A DNA stretch of 64,000 nucleotides from LZORAL124-50-18 sp051208045 (GCA_051208045.1 JBPJFY010000001.1:1178001-1242000); one strand, 5' to 3'. Shown: positions 26,279 to 35,886, numbered from the stretch's first letter. Notes: generated by a model from the sequence alone, not told the origin. Translations and numbers: made by a program.

Positions 26279-28529
26279 CCAAGGCTCGATCCATCATCAG
26301 CCCTTGCTGGAGAATCGCGATATTGGATGCTTCAAGTTCTGCAACCAGTTCGCTGGCCGACTTCTCAAGGACTTTGAGCCCCATGCGGTTCACGAAAATA
26401 AAGCAGTCTGCGTCTTCGATTATAGCGGAAAGCTTGCACCGAAACTTATTGCCATTCATTAATGAAATCTCAATCCAGTCTCCTACTTTTAAATTTCGGA
26501 TTCTGGAATGTGCTTCTGAGGGGGCGGGCGCTCGTTGTGATTCCTGTCTTTCCTGAAGCTCAGTGAGTGCACCTCTGAGTGAAGAAGCCTGCTCTTTTCT
26601 GAAGGAGTCCGGGTTCTTGAACCGGTCTGTCAGCGCGAGCTTCAACTCTTCAATCTGGTGGTTGAGATTTGCCGCGTTATAGCTGATTTCTGTCAGGCCT
26701 GCTTTGAGCTTCTTGATCAGTGTTGGAACAATGCGCTTCCATTCTTCCCGTTCTTCTGATTCTGCGTGCGGTTCAAGACTCCATACCAATAATTCAGCGG
26801 TATGCACGGTGTCCTTCCAGTGTCCTTCGGCGTCATCTTTCAGGTACGCCAAAAACATGACTCGACTCCATCCGTTCTGCAGAAGTTCCAATGCTGCCGG
26901 TGGCAGGCTGGCCCCCTGGGTGAGCGCTTTCAGAATTTGTTTGACCGCAGACTGAGCACGCTGAGACCGAATTCTGCCGATTTCTGCCTCTTTCGTTCTG
27001 GCCTCGATAATGGCTGATCGCTTCGACTCCCGCTCCATAAAGTGCTGGAATTCGTCATAGAGTTCCTGAAAAAGAGAAATGTTGCCGTCAAACTCATCGA
27101 GAATACGTTTTACAATGCTGTTGATCTGGCTATACAGTTTGTCTTTTCGTTTCTCGTTGTCTTCATTCCAGCCGATCCCTGCTTTTGCTAAGGTATTCAA
27201 CAGCTTTCGTGCCGGGTGGGTACTCTTGCTGAAGAACGTCTGATCGCGGATCACCACTTTCAAAATGGGGATCTGCAACCGACTGATAAGCACTTGGATA
27301 GGAGCGGACAGGTTGTAGTCATCCAGAATAAACTCAAAGAGCATCGAGACAAGGTTGATCAGGTCTTCGTCATTTTCAGAGACAGATTTGTGTTCTTCGC
27401 CTTTTTCAGGGTGACGACTCGCTAATACTTTTCTCAAATCCAGAATTTTGGCGGCACCCACCGACAGTTCTGAGGGCAAAACCGCTTCCTGAACTTCGTC
27501 AAGAATGTCGATTAATTCGTCAGGATTGTAGGTGTCGCCAGCCAGATAAGTCGCCTGCGGTGACCCGTGATCGGCTCTGGAAGAAAGCCGGTTCCGCATC
27601 TCCCCCAAAAGGGACTTCATTTCCTGGAGCAGGTCGTGATCATCGCCGGTTTGTGCTATCGAATTTCTTGTTTTTGTTGTCGGGGATGAGCTATCGGCGT
27701 GGGGTGCCTGTGGGGCTGCCGATTTTTCCGGTGCAGACACTTCTGTGCTGGATTTGAATTTCAGCCCTGGAAGAATGCCTTGAGCGACCAACTCCTTGTT
27801 GAGCGATGCTAATAAATTCGGGTAGCACAGGGTTAACGCTTTGTTTAGCTGTTTAAGCGTCATTAACTGGTCGTGTTTGTCCAGCTCGAGATAAGAGCAC
27901 CCCTTGGCGAGTAGCTTGCAGAGGTTGTCGGGATCGAGAGGAGATGTGGATTGATTGTTGGGCGTAATTCCCAGTAAGTTTGCATAACGCGCCTGAAGTT
28001 GCAGTATCTCACCGATATTGTCAGCTTTGAGTGCGGCTATGCCTGATTCAATGATCACTTGAACTTCCAGCTCTTCGTTCTGTACAAGGCTGAGCTGGCT
28101 GCTATCGGCTATAGGTGTGTCTATGGTGACTTTCAGTGCGGGATTTTTGAACAGCTTTTTGATTGCGCCCTCGAAGAACTGTTCGAAGTTTTTTCTTTTC
28201 AGCCGAATTTCACGCATGGCGTCAAACAGGCGACTTTGTTCGGTGTTGTTTCTGGCTGAGTTGGCGAGCTCAAACAGGAGGTCATCAATCCCGTCAAACG
28301 CAGTTTCCAGCGTTTTAAGCAGTTCCGTGATGGCCAGCCGAGTCAAATGGTCGATGAGCGACGCGTATTGTTTGGGTCGTTGATTCGACTGCAAATTTTT
28401 TTCGTGTGTGCCCGAAGTCATTGATTCTTGTTTTTCGAAAGGGGAGCTTTCAGCATTGCCATTCGCTAAAGAAGGGCGCAAAGAGTCACTCGCCTCAACA
28501 ACAGGCTTGAACCCATTTGTCATCTGCAA
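26232..28529 (-). CDS. DUF1631 family protein
   Basis: 765 residues, matching the length and pattern of the DUF1631 family found in Pseudomonas-like bacteria. The N-terminal part has FDGIDDLLFELANSARNNTEQ followed by YFDAMREIRLKRK-like residues (FDAMREIRLKRKNFEQ); the middle holds long helices and the C-terminal 100 residues contain a short beta-rich part (VGDWIEISLMNGNKFRCKLSAI) that resembles PilZ-type folds. No enzymatic motif is evident and the function is unknown. It precedes the TonB-like gene with overlap. Confidence 0.75.
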   Translation of the reverse strand: MQMTNGFKPVVEASDSLRPSLANGNAESSPFEKQESMTSGTHEKNLQSNQRPKQYASLIDHLTRLAITELLKTLETAFDGIDDLLFELANSARNNTEQSRLFDAMREIRLKRKNFEQFFEGAIKKLFKNPALKVTIDTPIADSSQLSLVQNEELEVQVIIESGIAALKADNIGEILQLQARYANLLGITPNNQSTSPLDPDNLCKLLAKGCSYLELDKHDQLMTLKQLNKALTLCYPNLLASLNKELVAQGILPGLKFKSSTEVSAPEKSAAPQAPHADSSSPTTKTRNSIAQTGDDHDLLQEMKSLLGEMRNRLSSRADHGSPQATYLAGDTYNPDELIDILDEVQEAVLPSELSVGAAKILDLRKVLASRHPEKGEEHKSVSENDEDLINLVSMLFEFILDDYNLSAPIQVLISRLQIPILKVVIRDQTFFSKSTHPARKLLNTLAKAGIGWNEDNEKRKDKLYSQINSIVKRILDEFDGNISLFQELYDEFQHFMERESKRSAIIEARTKEAEIGRIRSQRAQSAVKQILKALTQGASLPPAALELLQNGWSRVMFLAYLKDDAEGHWKDTVHTAELLVWSLEPHAESEEREEWKRIVPTLIKKLKAGLTEISYNAANLNHQIEELKLALTDRFKNPDSFRKEQASSLRGALTELQERQESQRAPAPSEAHSRIRNLKVGDWIEISLMNGNKFRCKLSAIIEDADCFIFVNRMGLKVLEKSASELVAELEASNIAILQQGLMMDRALDAVVGNLRRMSAKRA

Positions 28530-28655
28530 CTCCCACAGAACACCTCAACCGCTTTAAACCGAGCAAATTTCGTTGTTATTGTTATCACTGGCCAAGAATG
28601 TGTGCACAAGGCCTTAAATATTTTTCTTAAGTATACATCCAGTTACGAATTAAAA

Positions 28656-28680
28656 CAAAAAACCTGGGTAAAGCAGGGGC
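28656..28680 (-). terminator. Weak terminator-like sequence after the CorB-type gene
   Basis: On the minus strand a short CCTG / CAGG stem is followed by TTTTTTGTTTT just past the stop codon. The stem is short, so confidence is low. Confidence 0.3.
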
Positions 28681-28683
28681 TAA

Positions 28684-29934
28684 TTATGGTAGCGCGCGAA
28701 CAATCTTGATGATATTGTCTTTCACGAGACGTATTTCCATTTTACGGTCATGGAGTTTGACACAAATATTCTGTTCCGGGATTGTCTGCAGGTGATCTGT
28801 TATCAGGCCGTTGATCGTTTTCGCGCCATCTACAGGCAAATTCCATTTCAGTGCCTTATTTACTGCTCTGACGTTCGCCGTGCCGTCGATCAGGTAGCTG
28901 CCATCCTGTTGCTTGATGATGTCCGGACTGTTTGCAGAAAAATCGGTAGTGAACTCACCCACGATTTCTTCCAAAATGTCCTCGAGAGTGACAATGCCCT
29001 GAACGTCGCCATATTCATCCACAACGATAGCTATTCGACGCTTTTCCTTCTGGAACTGAATCAGCTGTGTGTTGAGTTGCGTGCCCTCGGGGACAAAATA
29101 AGGCTCTCGGCAGTGCTGCAACAGAGCTGCTTTGTTGAGTTCTTCGCCTGTGAGAAAGCGGGAAAAGTTGCGCGAATGTATAATGCCGATAATGTTGTTG
29201 ATGTCGCCCCGATATATCGGCAGCCGTGTGTGCTGCGAAGATTTGATTTCATTGATGATGTGGTGGATATCATTTTCAATATCAATCCCGACGACTTCGT
29301 TCTTGGGCACCATGATGTCATCCACGGTGACTTTTTCCAGGTCAAGAATGCCGACCAGCATGTCCTGGTGCTTTTTGGGGATCAGTGCGCCGGCTTCATT
29401 TACGATGGTTCGCAGTTCCTCTCTGCTCAAGTGCTCTTCTTGTCCTTCCTGCGATTTAATTCCCAAAAGGCGAAGTAGCGCTCCCGTAACCAGGTTAACC
29501 AGCCACACCAGTGGGAAAAGAAGTTTGAGTAAAGGGATAAGTATGAGTGAAGCGGGAAAGGCCACTCGTTCAGGGTGGAGTGCCGCGATAGTTTTGGGTG
29601 TGACCTCTGCAAATACCAGGATCACTATCGTCAGGATACTCGTTGCGATGGCGATACCTGCGTCTCCCCACAGGCGAATTGCGATAACGGTCGCGATGGC
29701 TGAGGAGAGTATATTAACAAAGTTGTTCCCGATGAGGATGACGCCAATCAGATGGTCGGTTCGGTCCAGAAGCTTGCTGGCTCTAATCGCGCCTCTGTGA
29801 CCCTGGTTTTTTTGATGCTTCAGCCGATAGCGGTTTAAAGCCATCATGCCGGTTTCTGAGCCGGAGAAAAAGCCTGAGAGAATAATAAGAAGAACAAGTA
29901 GTCCAAAAAGAAATGTTAAGGGAGCTTCGTTCAA
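28684..29934 (-). CDS. CNNM/HlyC-CorC family transporter (CorB-like)
   Basis: 416 residues. The N-terminal DUF21 membrane domain (about 1-180; FFSGSETGMMALNRYRL is the usual signature) is followed by two CBS domains (about 200-330; MVPKNEVVGIDI, TRLPIYRG, RRIAIVVDEYGDVQGIVTLEDILEEIVGE) and a C-terminal CorC_HlyC domain. Members of this family help export magnesium or cobalt. The start is TTG; the first residues match family proteins, so it is preferred although no clear ribosome site is visible. Confidence 0.92.
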   Translation of the reverse strand: MNEAPLTFLFGLLVLLIILSGFFSGSETGMMALNRYRLKHQKNQGHRGAIRASKLLDRTDHLIGVILIGNNFVNILSSAIATVIAIRLWGDAGIAIATSILTIVILVFAEVTPKTIAALHPERVAFPASLILIPLLKLLFPLVWLVNLVTGALLRLLGIKSQEGQEEHLSREELRTIVNEAGALIPKKHQDMLVGILDLEKVTVDDIMVPKNEVVGIDIENDIHHIINEIKSSQHTRLPIYRGDINNIIGIIHSRNFSRFLTGEELNKAALLQHCREPYFVPEGTQLNTQLIQFQKEKRRIAIVVDEYGDVQGIVTLEDILEEIVGEFTTDFSANSPDIIKQQDGSYLIDGTANVRAVNKALKWNLPVDGAKTINGLITDHLQTIPEQNICVKLHDRKMEIRLVKDNIIKIVRALP

Positions 29935-30055
29935 AACGGTGAGTTTGCCTGTGCAAGGGTCGACTAAAGAAGACTAAGAAGTCCGGGAACGCTTGTCAAT
30001 GAATAGTTCAAGGGATTGCCTGTAATTGGCAATTTAGGGCATCAATACGTCTTCA

Positions 30056-30853
30056 TCAACGCCCTAACAGAATCTGCATGACAAATTTGCTCCCAAAATA
30101 GCCCAACATCAGGAACACGCAGCCAAAAATCGTCCACCGGCTCGCTGTTGCGCCGCGCCAACCGGCTGTTTTGTGGCCGATCACAAGCACGGTGAATAGG
30201 GTGAGCGAAATAAGGGAAAAAGCCGTTTTGTGCACCAGCTTTTGAGCGAATAGATTGTCGACGAAAAGAAAACCGAGCGTAATGGCGATGGCAAGCAGGG
30301 TAACACCGGAATAAAGCATTTCAAACAGGATGGTTTCCATTGTTTGAAGTGGTGGCAGGCTCTTGATGAACGGGCTGTTAAAGTGCGTCTTGAGCATCTT
30401 GCTTTGAAAATGGAGCAAAATCGCTTGAATGGCGGCCAGAGTGAACACGCTGTAGGCAGTGACTGAAAAGAAGATGTGCGCTAAGACGCCACTGCTGGTA
30501 CCTACACCTGGAGAGGGGGTTGGATGAGCTAACATGGCAGAAAGGATGGCAAGCGCCGCAATGCCATACGGTGCAATCATCAGTCCCGGGATAGCCTTTC
30601 GAAAGCTGATAACGCTCGACACCAATACGATGACCCACGCAATCGTGACCGCTGCTTTGAAGAAACTGAAGTCTATGCCCTGTTGTTGCATGACTAACTG
30701 GTAATCAAAGGCAACGTGTGACCCAAAGGAAAGTAATCCGATTAAGATGCCCAAAAACGGACGCGGACGGGTTTTACCAAGAAAGTTAAGTACGAGATAG
30801 GTTATCCCGATAACATAAAAGAGGATGGCTGAAATACTAAAAAGATAAGTCAT
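30056..30853 (-). CDS. ypjD: YpjD-like cytochrome c assembly-type membrane protein
   Basis: About 265 residues with roughly eight hydrophobic helices and the CcsA/CcmC-like pattern of HemX/YpjD proteins (HIFFSVTAYSVFTLAAIQAILL, PPLQTMETILFEMLYSGVTLL, HKTAFSLISL). YpjD is adjacent to ffh in many gammaproteobacteria, as here (divergent). The frame continues to a TTG at 30883; the ATG at 30853 (MTYLFS) fits the family better. Its role in haem handling is inferred and not proved. Confidence 0.85.
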   Translation of the reverse strand: MTYLFSISAILFYVIGITYLVLNFLGKTRPRPFLGILIGLLSFGSHVAFDYQLVMQQQGIDFSFFKAAVTIAWVIVLVSSVISFRKAIPGLMIAPYGIAALAILSAMLAHPTPSPGVGTSSGVLAHIFFSVTAYSVFTLAAIQAILLHFQSKMLKTHFNSPFIKSLPPLQTMETILFEMLYSGVTLLAIAITLGFLFVDNLFAQKLVHKTAFSLISLTLFTVLVIGHKTAGWRGATASRWTIFGCVFLMLGYFGSKFVMQILLGR

Positions 30854-31025
30854 AGAAATCAGATTCTGGTAAAAACCGGGCAATGCGTTCCGGTGCGAAT
30901 TGCCGTTCTGTAGGCGAGCAAGGTTATCACGCTTTTTATGATGTGATAATAGGGAAAGTATAAAAGTGCGGGATCAATTGCTGGGCTGCGCTGCCTGAGT
31001 TGCTCGAAATCTCGCGGGAATTGGT

Positions 31026-31031
31026 TATAAT
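31026..31031 (+). promoter_or_regulatory. Candidate -10 box of the ffh promoter
   Basis: A perfect TATAAT 50 bases before the ffh ATG. No good -35 hexamer at the usual distance. The region is the divergent gap between ypjD and ffh. Confidence 0.45.
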
Positions 31032-31081
31032 GCGGTGTTTAATTTGAGCGTCTAAAAGCATACTGAACGAGATTTATAACT

Positions 31082-32461
31082 ATGTTTGAGAGTTTAAGCG
31101 ATAAGCTGTCTCAAAGCCTGAGAAAAATTACCGGCCAGGCCAAACTGACTGAAGAAAATATCCAGGAAACGATGCGTGAAGTACGTATGGCGTTGCTGGA
31201 AGCGGATGTCGCCTTACCAGTCGTCAAAGACTTTGTGGAGCAGGTAAAGCAGCGGGCCGTTGGGCAGGAAGTTCAGAGAAGTCTGACGCCAGGCCAGGAA
31301 TTTGTAAAAATCGTCAACGCCGAGTTGACGAGTATGATGGGGGAAGCCTGTCAGGATTTGTCGTTGAATGCTCAGCCCCCTGCGGTGATCTTGATGGCCG
31401 GCCTTCAGGGCGCGGGTAAAACAACAACCGTTGCCAAACTCGCGCGATTTCTTAAGGAACGGAAGAAGAAGAAAGTCGGCGTGGTCAGTGCTGACGTCTA
31501 TCGCCCAGCAGCCATCAAGCAGCTACAGACACTGGCGGAGTCGATTGGGGTAGAGTTCATTCCCAGCGAGGCGGATCAGTCGCCCATCAGCATTGTCGAT
31601 CATGCAAAGGCAGAAGCGAAAAAGAAATTTCTTGATGTGCTGATCGTTGATACTGCGGGTCGATTGCACGTTGACGCGCAGATGATGGATGAGATTAAGG
31701 CACTGCATGCCAATGTTAAGCCGGTTGAAACCCTGTTCGTCGTTGATGCAATGACTGGTCAGGATGCGGCGAACACCGCAAAGGCGTTTAATGATGCGCT
31801 TCCCCTTACCGGCGTTGTACTGACGAAGGCGGACGGTGATGCACGTGGTGGTGCGGCACTTTCGGTGCGTGCGATCACTGGAAAGCCCATTAAGTTTCTC
31901 GGTATGGGCGAGAAAACAGATGCCCTTGAGCCATTTCATCCAGACCGGTTGGCCTCTCGAATTCTGGGTATGGGTGATGTGCTTTCACTCATTGAGGAGG
32001 CGGAGAGGAAGCTTGATCGGGAGAAGGCTGAAAAACTCACCAAGAAAATCAAAAAGGGCAAAAGCTTTGACCTGGAAGATTTTCGTGATCAGTTGCATCA
32101 GATGAAAAATATGGGTGGAATGGCCAGCTTGCTGGACAAGCTCCCCGGGATGGGACAGATGTCACAAATGGCTCAGCAGCATGTCAACGACAAGTTGTTG
32201 AATCAAATGGAGGCCATGATTTGTTCCATGACCGTGCATGAGCGGCGCTATCCGGATGTGATCAATAACTCACGAAAAAAACGTATTGCTGCTGGTTCGG
32301 GCACGCAGATTCAGGATGTTAATCGTCTGCTCAAGCAGCATAAGCAAATGCAGAAGATGATGAAAAAATTCAGCAAGAAGGGTGGTATGGCAGGAATGAT
32401 GCGCGGTATGCGCGGCATGATGCCGCCAGGCGGAGGATTTCCTCCAATGGGTCGAATGTAA
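31082..32461 (+). CDS. ffh: Signal recognition particle protein Ffh
   Basis: SRP54 homologue that binds signal peptides and 4.5S RNA and, as a GTPase, docks with FtsY at the membrane. 459 residues. N domain 1-95; G domain with GLQGAGKTT (107-115), DVYRPAAIKQLQTLA, DTAGRL and TKADGDARGGAAL; C-terminal methionine-rich M domain (about 300-459) ending MMRGMRGMMPPGGG. No 4.5S RNA gene is seen nearby. Confidence 0.98.
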   Translation: MFESLSDKLSQSLRKITGQAKLTEENIQETMREVRMALLEADVALPVVKDFVEQVKQRAVGQEVQRSLTPGQEFVKIVNAELTSMMGEACQDLSLNAQPPAVILMAGLQGAGKTTTVAKLARFLKERKKKKVGVVSADVYRPAAIKQLQTLAESIGVEFIPSEADQSPISIVDHAKAEAKKKFLDVLIVDTAGRLHVDAQMMDEIKALHANVKPVETLFVVDAMTGQDAANTAKAFNDALPLTGVVLTKADGDARGGAALSVRAITGKPIKFLGMGEKTDALEPFHPDRLASRILGMGDVLSLIEEAERKLDREKAEKLTKKIKKGKSFDLEDFRDQLHQMKNMGGMASLLDKLPGMGQMSQMAQQHVNDKLLNQMEAMICSMTVHERRYPDVINNSRKKRIAAGSGTQIQDVNRLLKQHKQMQKMMKKFSKKGGMAGMMRGMRGMMPPGGGFPPMGRM

Positions 32462-32586
32462 CTCTTCATGGCTCAATCGGTTTGATTTGAAAGAAAATTT
32501 GCGTGATTGGGCAGAAATGTGCATTCGGGGATCAATTGCATCAATAAATTTTTGATCAAAAGGTTCCCAATATAGAATTTTTGCCC

Positions 32587-32592
32587 TACAAT
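32587..32592 (+). promoter_or_regulatory. Candidate -10 box upstream of rpsP
   Basis: TACAAT, 60 bases before rpsP, with a weak -35 (TTCCCA) 17 bases upstream. Likely promoter of the rpsP-rimM-trmD-rplS operon; found by eye. Confidence 0.4.
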
Positions 32593-32651
32593 ATGCGCCC
32601 TTTCTAGTGCCGACTAATTTTTAACATGATTTAGTATAGGAATTTAACTAA

Positions 32652-32888
32652 ATGGTAACTATTCGTTTGTCTCGTGGCGGATCCAAGAAGCGCCCATTTT
32701 ATCATTTGACCGTTGCAGACAGTCGATCTGCGCGTGATTCACGTTTTATTGAGCGAGTGGGTTTCTTCAATCCTCTGGCTCGTGGCCAGGAAGAGCGCCT
32801 TCGCGTAGACCGCGATCGAGTGCAATTCTGGCTGGATCGTGGTGCACAAACCAGCGATCGCGTAAAAAGCCTGTTGAAAACCGCCTGA
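32652..32888 (+). CDS. rpsP: 30S ribosomal protein S16
   Basis: 78 residues, within the normal range. The N-terminal VTIRLSRGGSKKRPFYHLTVADSR is diagnostic, followed by FIERVGFFNP and VQFWLDRGAQTSDRV. It assembles into the 30S subunit. First gene of the conserved rpsP-rimM-trmD-rplS operon. Confidence 0.99.
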   Translation: MVTIRLSRGGSKKRPFYHLTVADSRSARDSRFIERVGFFNPLARGQEERLRVDRDRVQFWLDRGAQTSDRVKSLLKTA

Positions 32889-32974
32889 TTCTGGTGGTGG
32901 GCTGAAGTTAGTAATTGATTGCATGTGATTAAGTCGAAGATATAGCATCGCGACGATTGGTGAGTGTGTTTGGT

Positions 32975-33502
32975 ATGAAGCCTAAAGATCACATAGCAAT
33001 GGGGAAAGTAACATCTCCGTACGGTGTTAAAGGGTGGGTGAAAGTGTTTTCCTACACCGACCCTCTGGATAACCTGTTGGCGTACCCGGTTTGGTCTCTG
33101 TTTAAAAACGGCAGTACAAGCCAGTGGAAAGTCGCCACAGGCAAAAAGCACGGGAAGGGCTTAATCGTTCAGTTTGAAACCTGTAATGACCGCTCGATAG
33201 CTGAGCAGTTATGCGGGAGTGAAGTTCTGGTTGGAAGAGATGAGCTGCCAGAGCTGCCGCCGGAAGAATACTACTGGCATCAGCTGGAAGGGCTTGGGGT
33301 CTACCACGCTGGCTCTGAAGCCTACCTGGGTGTTGTTCATCACATGATGGAAACCGGCTCAAACGACGTACTTGTGGTTCGGCCTGTGCAGGGTAGTGTT
33401 GATGATCGCGAGCGGTTGATCCCTTATCTGCCAGAACAGGTGGTGAAAACGGTAGATTTGCAGAGCAGACGCCTCCTGGTTGATTGGGACCTTGATTTCT
33501 AA
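32975..33502 (+). CDS. rimM: Ribosome maturation factor RimM
   Basis: Binds S19 and assists maturation of the 30S head. About 175 residues from ATG 32975; an open frame extends to a TTG at 32957 and an internal ATG lies at 32999. Family segments are MGKVTSPYGVKGWVKVFSYTD near the start, the PRC-barrel part (YYWHQLEGLGVY ... VVHHMMETGSNDVLVV) and RERLIPYLPEQVVKTVDL. Placed between rpsP and trmD as usual. Confidence 0.95.
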   Translation: MKPKDHIAMGKVTSPYGVKGWVKVFSYTDPLDNLLAYPVWSLFKNGSTSQWKVATGKKHGKGLIVQFETCNDRSIAEQLCGSEVLVGRDELPELPPEEYYWHQLEGLGVYHAGSEAYLGVVHHMMETGSNDVLVVRPVQGSVDDRERLIPYLPEQVVKTVDLQSRRLLVDWDLDF

Positions 33503-33545
33503 TGCCGGTTTTGGGTTGTTGGATGTCGGGTGAGGTGCGTCCGCT

Positions 33546-34307
33546 TTGTGGATAGGTGTTGTTACGCTGTTTCCTGAAATGTTTCGGGCGATTACCGACT
33601 ATGGTGTCACCAGTCGGGCAGTCGTTCGAGGGCAGCTGGACGTGGATTTTTTTAATCCGCGCGATTTTACAGAGGATCGACACCGAACCGTGGACGACCG
33701 CCCTTATGGTGGTGGCCCTGGAATGATTATGAAGGTAGAGCCTCTGCTGCGAGCGATACTCGCAGCGAAGAAATGCTCTGCCGAGAAAGGATTTGAAGCT
33801 GGGGTGATTTATATGTCACCTCAGGGAAGACGACTCGATCAAACTGTCGTCAATGAATATATTGCTTGCGACGGGTTAATTATTGTCGCCGGCAGATATG
33901 AAGGTATTGACGAGCGTTTGATACAGTTGGCGGTGGATGAAGAGCTATCTCTTGGAGACTTTGTGCTCACGGGGGGTGAAGTCGCCGCAATGGCTTTGAT
34001 TGACTCGGTGGTCAGGTTTGTTCCTGGTGTTCTGGGGCATGATGCGTCTGCTGTTGAAGATTCGTTCTTCAATGGTTTGTTGGACTGCCCTCACTACACG
34101 AGACCAGAGGAATGTCATGGAATGGCAGTTCCTGACGTTTTACTGAGTGGTAATCATGAAGAAATTCGACGCTGGAGACTGAAGGAGTCTCTCGGTCGTA
34201 CCTGGCAACGTCGACCTGATTTGTTAGACAATTTAAATCTGACAAAAGAGCAGGAAGGATTGCTTGGGGAATACTTGGCAGAGGCTCAGATCGTTGATGC
34301 TCAATGA
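33546..34307 (+). CDS. trmD: tRNA (guanine-N1)-methyltransferase TrmD
   Basis: Methylates G37 of tRNAs next to the anticodon with S-adenosylmethionine; it protects the reading frame. 253 residues. SPOUT-fold knot motifs are visible: YGGGPGMIMK, IYMSPQGRRLDQ, IVAGRYEGIDERL and LSLGDFVLTGGEVAA. The start is a TTG with GAGGTG about nine bases upstream; no ATG gives a complete N-terminus. Confidence 0.97.
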   Translation: MWIGVVTLFPEMFRAITDYGVTSRAVVRGQLDVDFFNPRDFTEDRHRTVDDRPYGGGPGMIMKVEPLLRAILAAKKCSAEKGFEAGVIYMSPQGRRLDQTVVNEYIACDGLIIVAGRYEGIDERLIQLAVDEELSLGDFVLTGGEVAAMALIDSVVRFVPGVLGHDASAVEDSFFNGLLDCPHYTRPEECHGMAVPDVLLSGNHEEIRRWRLKESLGRTWQRRPDLLDNLNLTKEQEGLLGEYLAEAQIVDAQ

Positions 34308-34416
34308 TTTGAAGATTAGTCGGTAAAGAAAGTGGCGTTTCAATAGCCTGATAGAGTGGGTGTCATTTCCAGCGAGGCCAGCTTTAAGGTGTGAAACATC
34401 CAGGCATATTTAGGTG

Positions 34417-34429
34417 TCGGGTGACCCGA
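34417..34429. repeat. 13-bp palindrome in the leader of rplS
   Basis: TCGGGT G ACCCGA, centred 30 bases before the rplS ATG. It could form a small mRNA stem near the ribosome site. No known leader motif recognised. Confidence 0.35.
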
Positions 34430-34452
34430 TTTCGGTGTTTTAGGAGTTAAAG

Positions 34453-34806
34453 ATGAGCAACAAAAATACAATTATCAGCCAGATTGAAGCTGAACAGATG
34501 AGTAAAGAAATCGCCGAGTTTGGCCCTGGCGATACTGTCGTTGTGCAGGTTAAGGTTAAGGAAGGTGAGCGTGAGCGTCTTCAGGCATTTGAAGGTGTCG
34601 TTATTGCCAAGCGTAATCGTGGCTTGAATTCTTCGTTTACTGTACGAAAAATCTCTTACGGTGTTGGTGTCGAACGTACCTTTCAAACATACAGCCCATT
34701 GGTTGATAGCGTGGCAGTGAAGCGTCGCGGTGATGTACGTCAGGCCAAGTTGTACTACTTGCGCGAACTGAGCGGAAAAGCGGCTCGAATCAAGGAAAAA
34801 GTATAA
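34453..34806 (+). CDS. rplS: 50S ribosomal protein L19
   Basis: 117 residues. Typical start IISQIEAEQMSKEIAEFGPGDTVVVQVKVKEG, then RLQAFEGVVIAKRNRGLNSSFTVRKIS and GVGVERTFQTYSPLVDSV. Lies at the 30S-50S interface. Last gene of the rpsP operon, followed by a strong terminator. TAGGAG precedes the ATG. Confidence 0.99.
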   Translation: MSNKNTIISQIEAEQMSKEIAEFGPGDTVVVQVKVKEGERERLQAFEGVVIAKRNRGLNSSFTVRKISYGVGVERTFQTYSPLVDSVAVKRRGDVRQAKLYYLRELSGKAARIKEKV

Positions 34807-34825
34807 ACTTACCTTGGTTGGTTCA

Positions 34826-34862
34826 AGAAAAGGCAGCAATAGGCTGCCTTTTCTGTTTCTTC
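34826..34862 (+). terminator. Rho-independent terminator after rplS
   Basis: A 12-bp stem AGAAAAGGCAGC / GCTGCCTTTTCT (34826-34837, 34843-34854) with loop AATAG, ending in a T-rich run. Twenty bases past the rplS stop. Confidence 0.9.
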
Positions 34863-34875
34863 GCGAGAAAAAACT

Positions 34876-35805
34876 GTGCCTTTGTCTATCCAGCAATCTC
34901 GCTATGTGGCCGCTTTTATCGAGAGTCTCTGGTTTGAGCTTGGGCTGAGCGAAAAAACTCAGCAGGCATACAATTCAGATCTTGCCAAATTTGTCGACTG
35001 GCTGAAGGGTTCTCAGGATGCTGAGAGTGGTGTTGACGAATTACTGATGCAGGCGACACGAGCAGACATTCAAGGTTATTTATCTTTCCGCCTTGCCCGT
35101 GGTCTGAAGGTGTCCTCTACGGCCAGAGCGCTGAGCAGCATTCGCCGCTTCTATCGCTTTTTGTTAAAAGAGCGATTCATTTCTTCTGATCCCACCTTGA
35201 ACGTTGAGAATCCAAAAGCAGTACGGGGACTGCCAGCAAGTTTATCTGTCAGTCAGGTTGAGGCTCTCCTGGATGCGCCGGATGTGTCCAGTGCGCTCGG
35301 CGTGAGGGATAAGGCGATGTTGGAGGTGTTGTATGCGTCCGGACTCAGGGTGAGCGAACTGGTCTCCTTAACATTGCATCAGGTGAACTTACAGAGTGGC
35401 TGGATAATTGTGCTGGGTAAGGGTGGGAAAGAGCGCCTGGTACCCATGGGGGAGGAGGCGGCCCATTGGGTGAGGCTCTTTTTGATGCAGGCGCGGGGAA
35501 GTCTGTTGGCTGCAGGCGAGATTGATGCGCTGTTTCCGTCTACGCACGGAAAGTTTATGACGCGTCAGACGTTTTGGCATCGAATTAAACACTATGGGCT
35601 GGTTGCCGGAATCACCGGGAAACTGAGTCCTCACACGCTTCGCCACGCCTTCGCGACCCATTTGTTAAATCATGGTGCCGATCTCAGAGTGGTGCAGCAA
35701 TTGTTGGGTCACGCGAGCCTTTCCACCACTCAGATTTATACTCATATTGCCAAGCAGCGCTTAAAGGACTTGCATCGTTCCTCTCATCCTCGAGGGAAAT
35801 TGTGA
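34876..35805 (+). CDS. xerD: Site-specific tyrosine recombinase XerD
   Basis: With XerC it resolves chromosome dimers at dif. 309 residues. Core-binding SAM-like domain (about 8-105), then the catalytic domain with R158, K182, H253, R256, H279 and nucleophile Y288. All six catalytic positions are present (SGLRVSELVSL, SPHTLRHAFATHLL, GHASLSTTQIYTH). The start is GTG, just past the rplS terminator. Its place before dsbC is conserved in Pseudomonas-type genomes. Confidence 0.97.
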   Translation: MPLSIQQSRYVAAFIESLWFELGLSEKTQQAYNSDLAKFVDWLKGSQDAESGVDELLMQATRADIQGYLSFRLARGLKVSSTARALSSIRRFYRFLLKERFISSDPTLNVENPKAVRGLPASLSVSQVEALLDAPDVSSALGVRDKAMLEVLYASGLRVSELVSLTLHQVNLQSGWIIVLGKGGKERLVPMGEEAAHWVRLFLMQARGSLLAAGEIDALFPSTHGKFMTRQTFWHRIKHYGLVAGITGKLSPHTLRHAFATHLLNHGADLRVVQQLLGHASLSTTQIYTHIAKQRLKDLHRSSHPRGKL

Positions 35806-35886
35806 GCAAAAATTAACAAACATGCGTCCGATTCTTCAGTAAAGTAAGGGGGAACGGTTCGTCTCAATTGATGGAGTTATAGTGAT

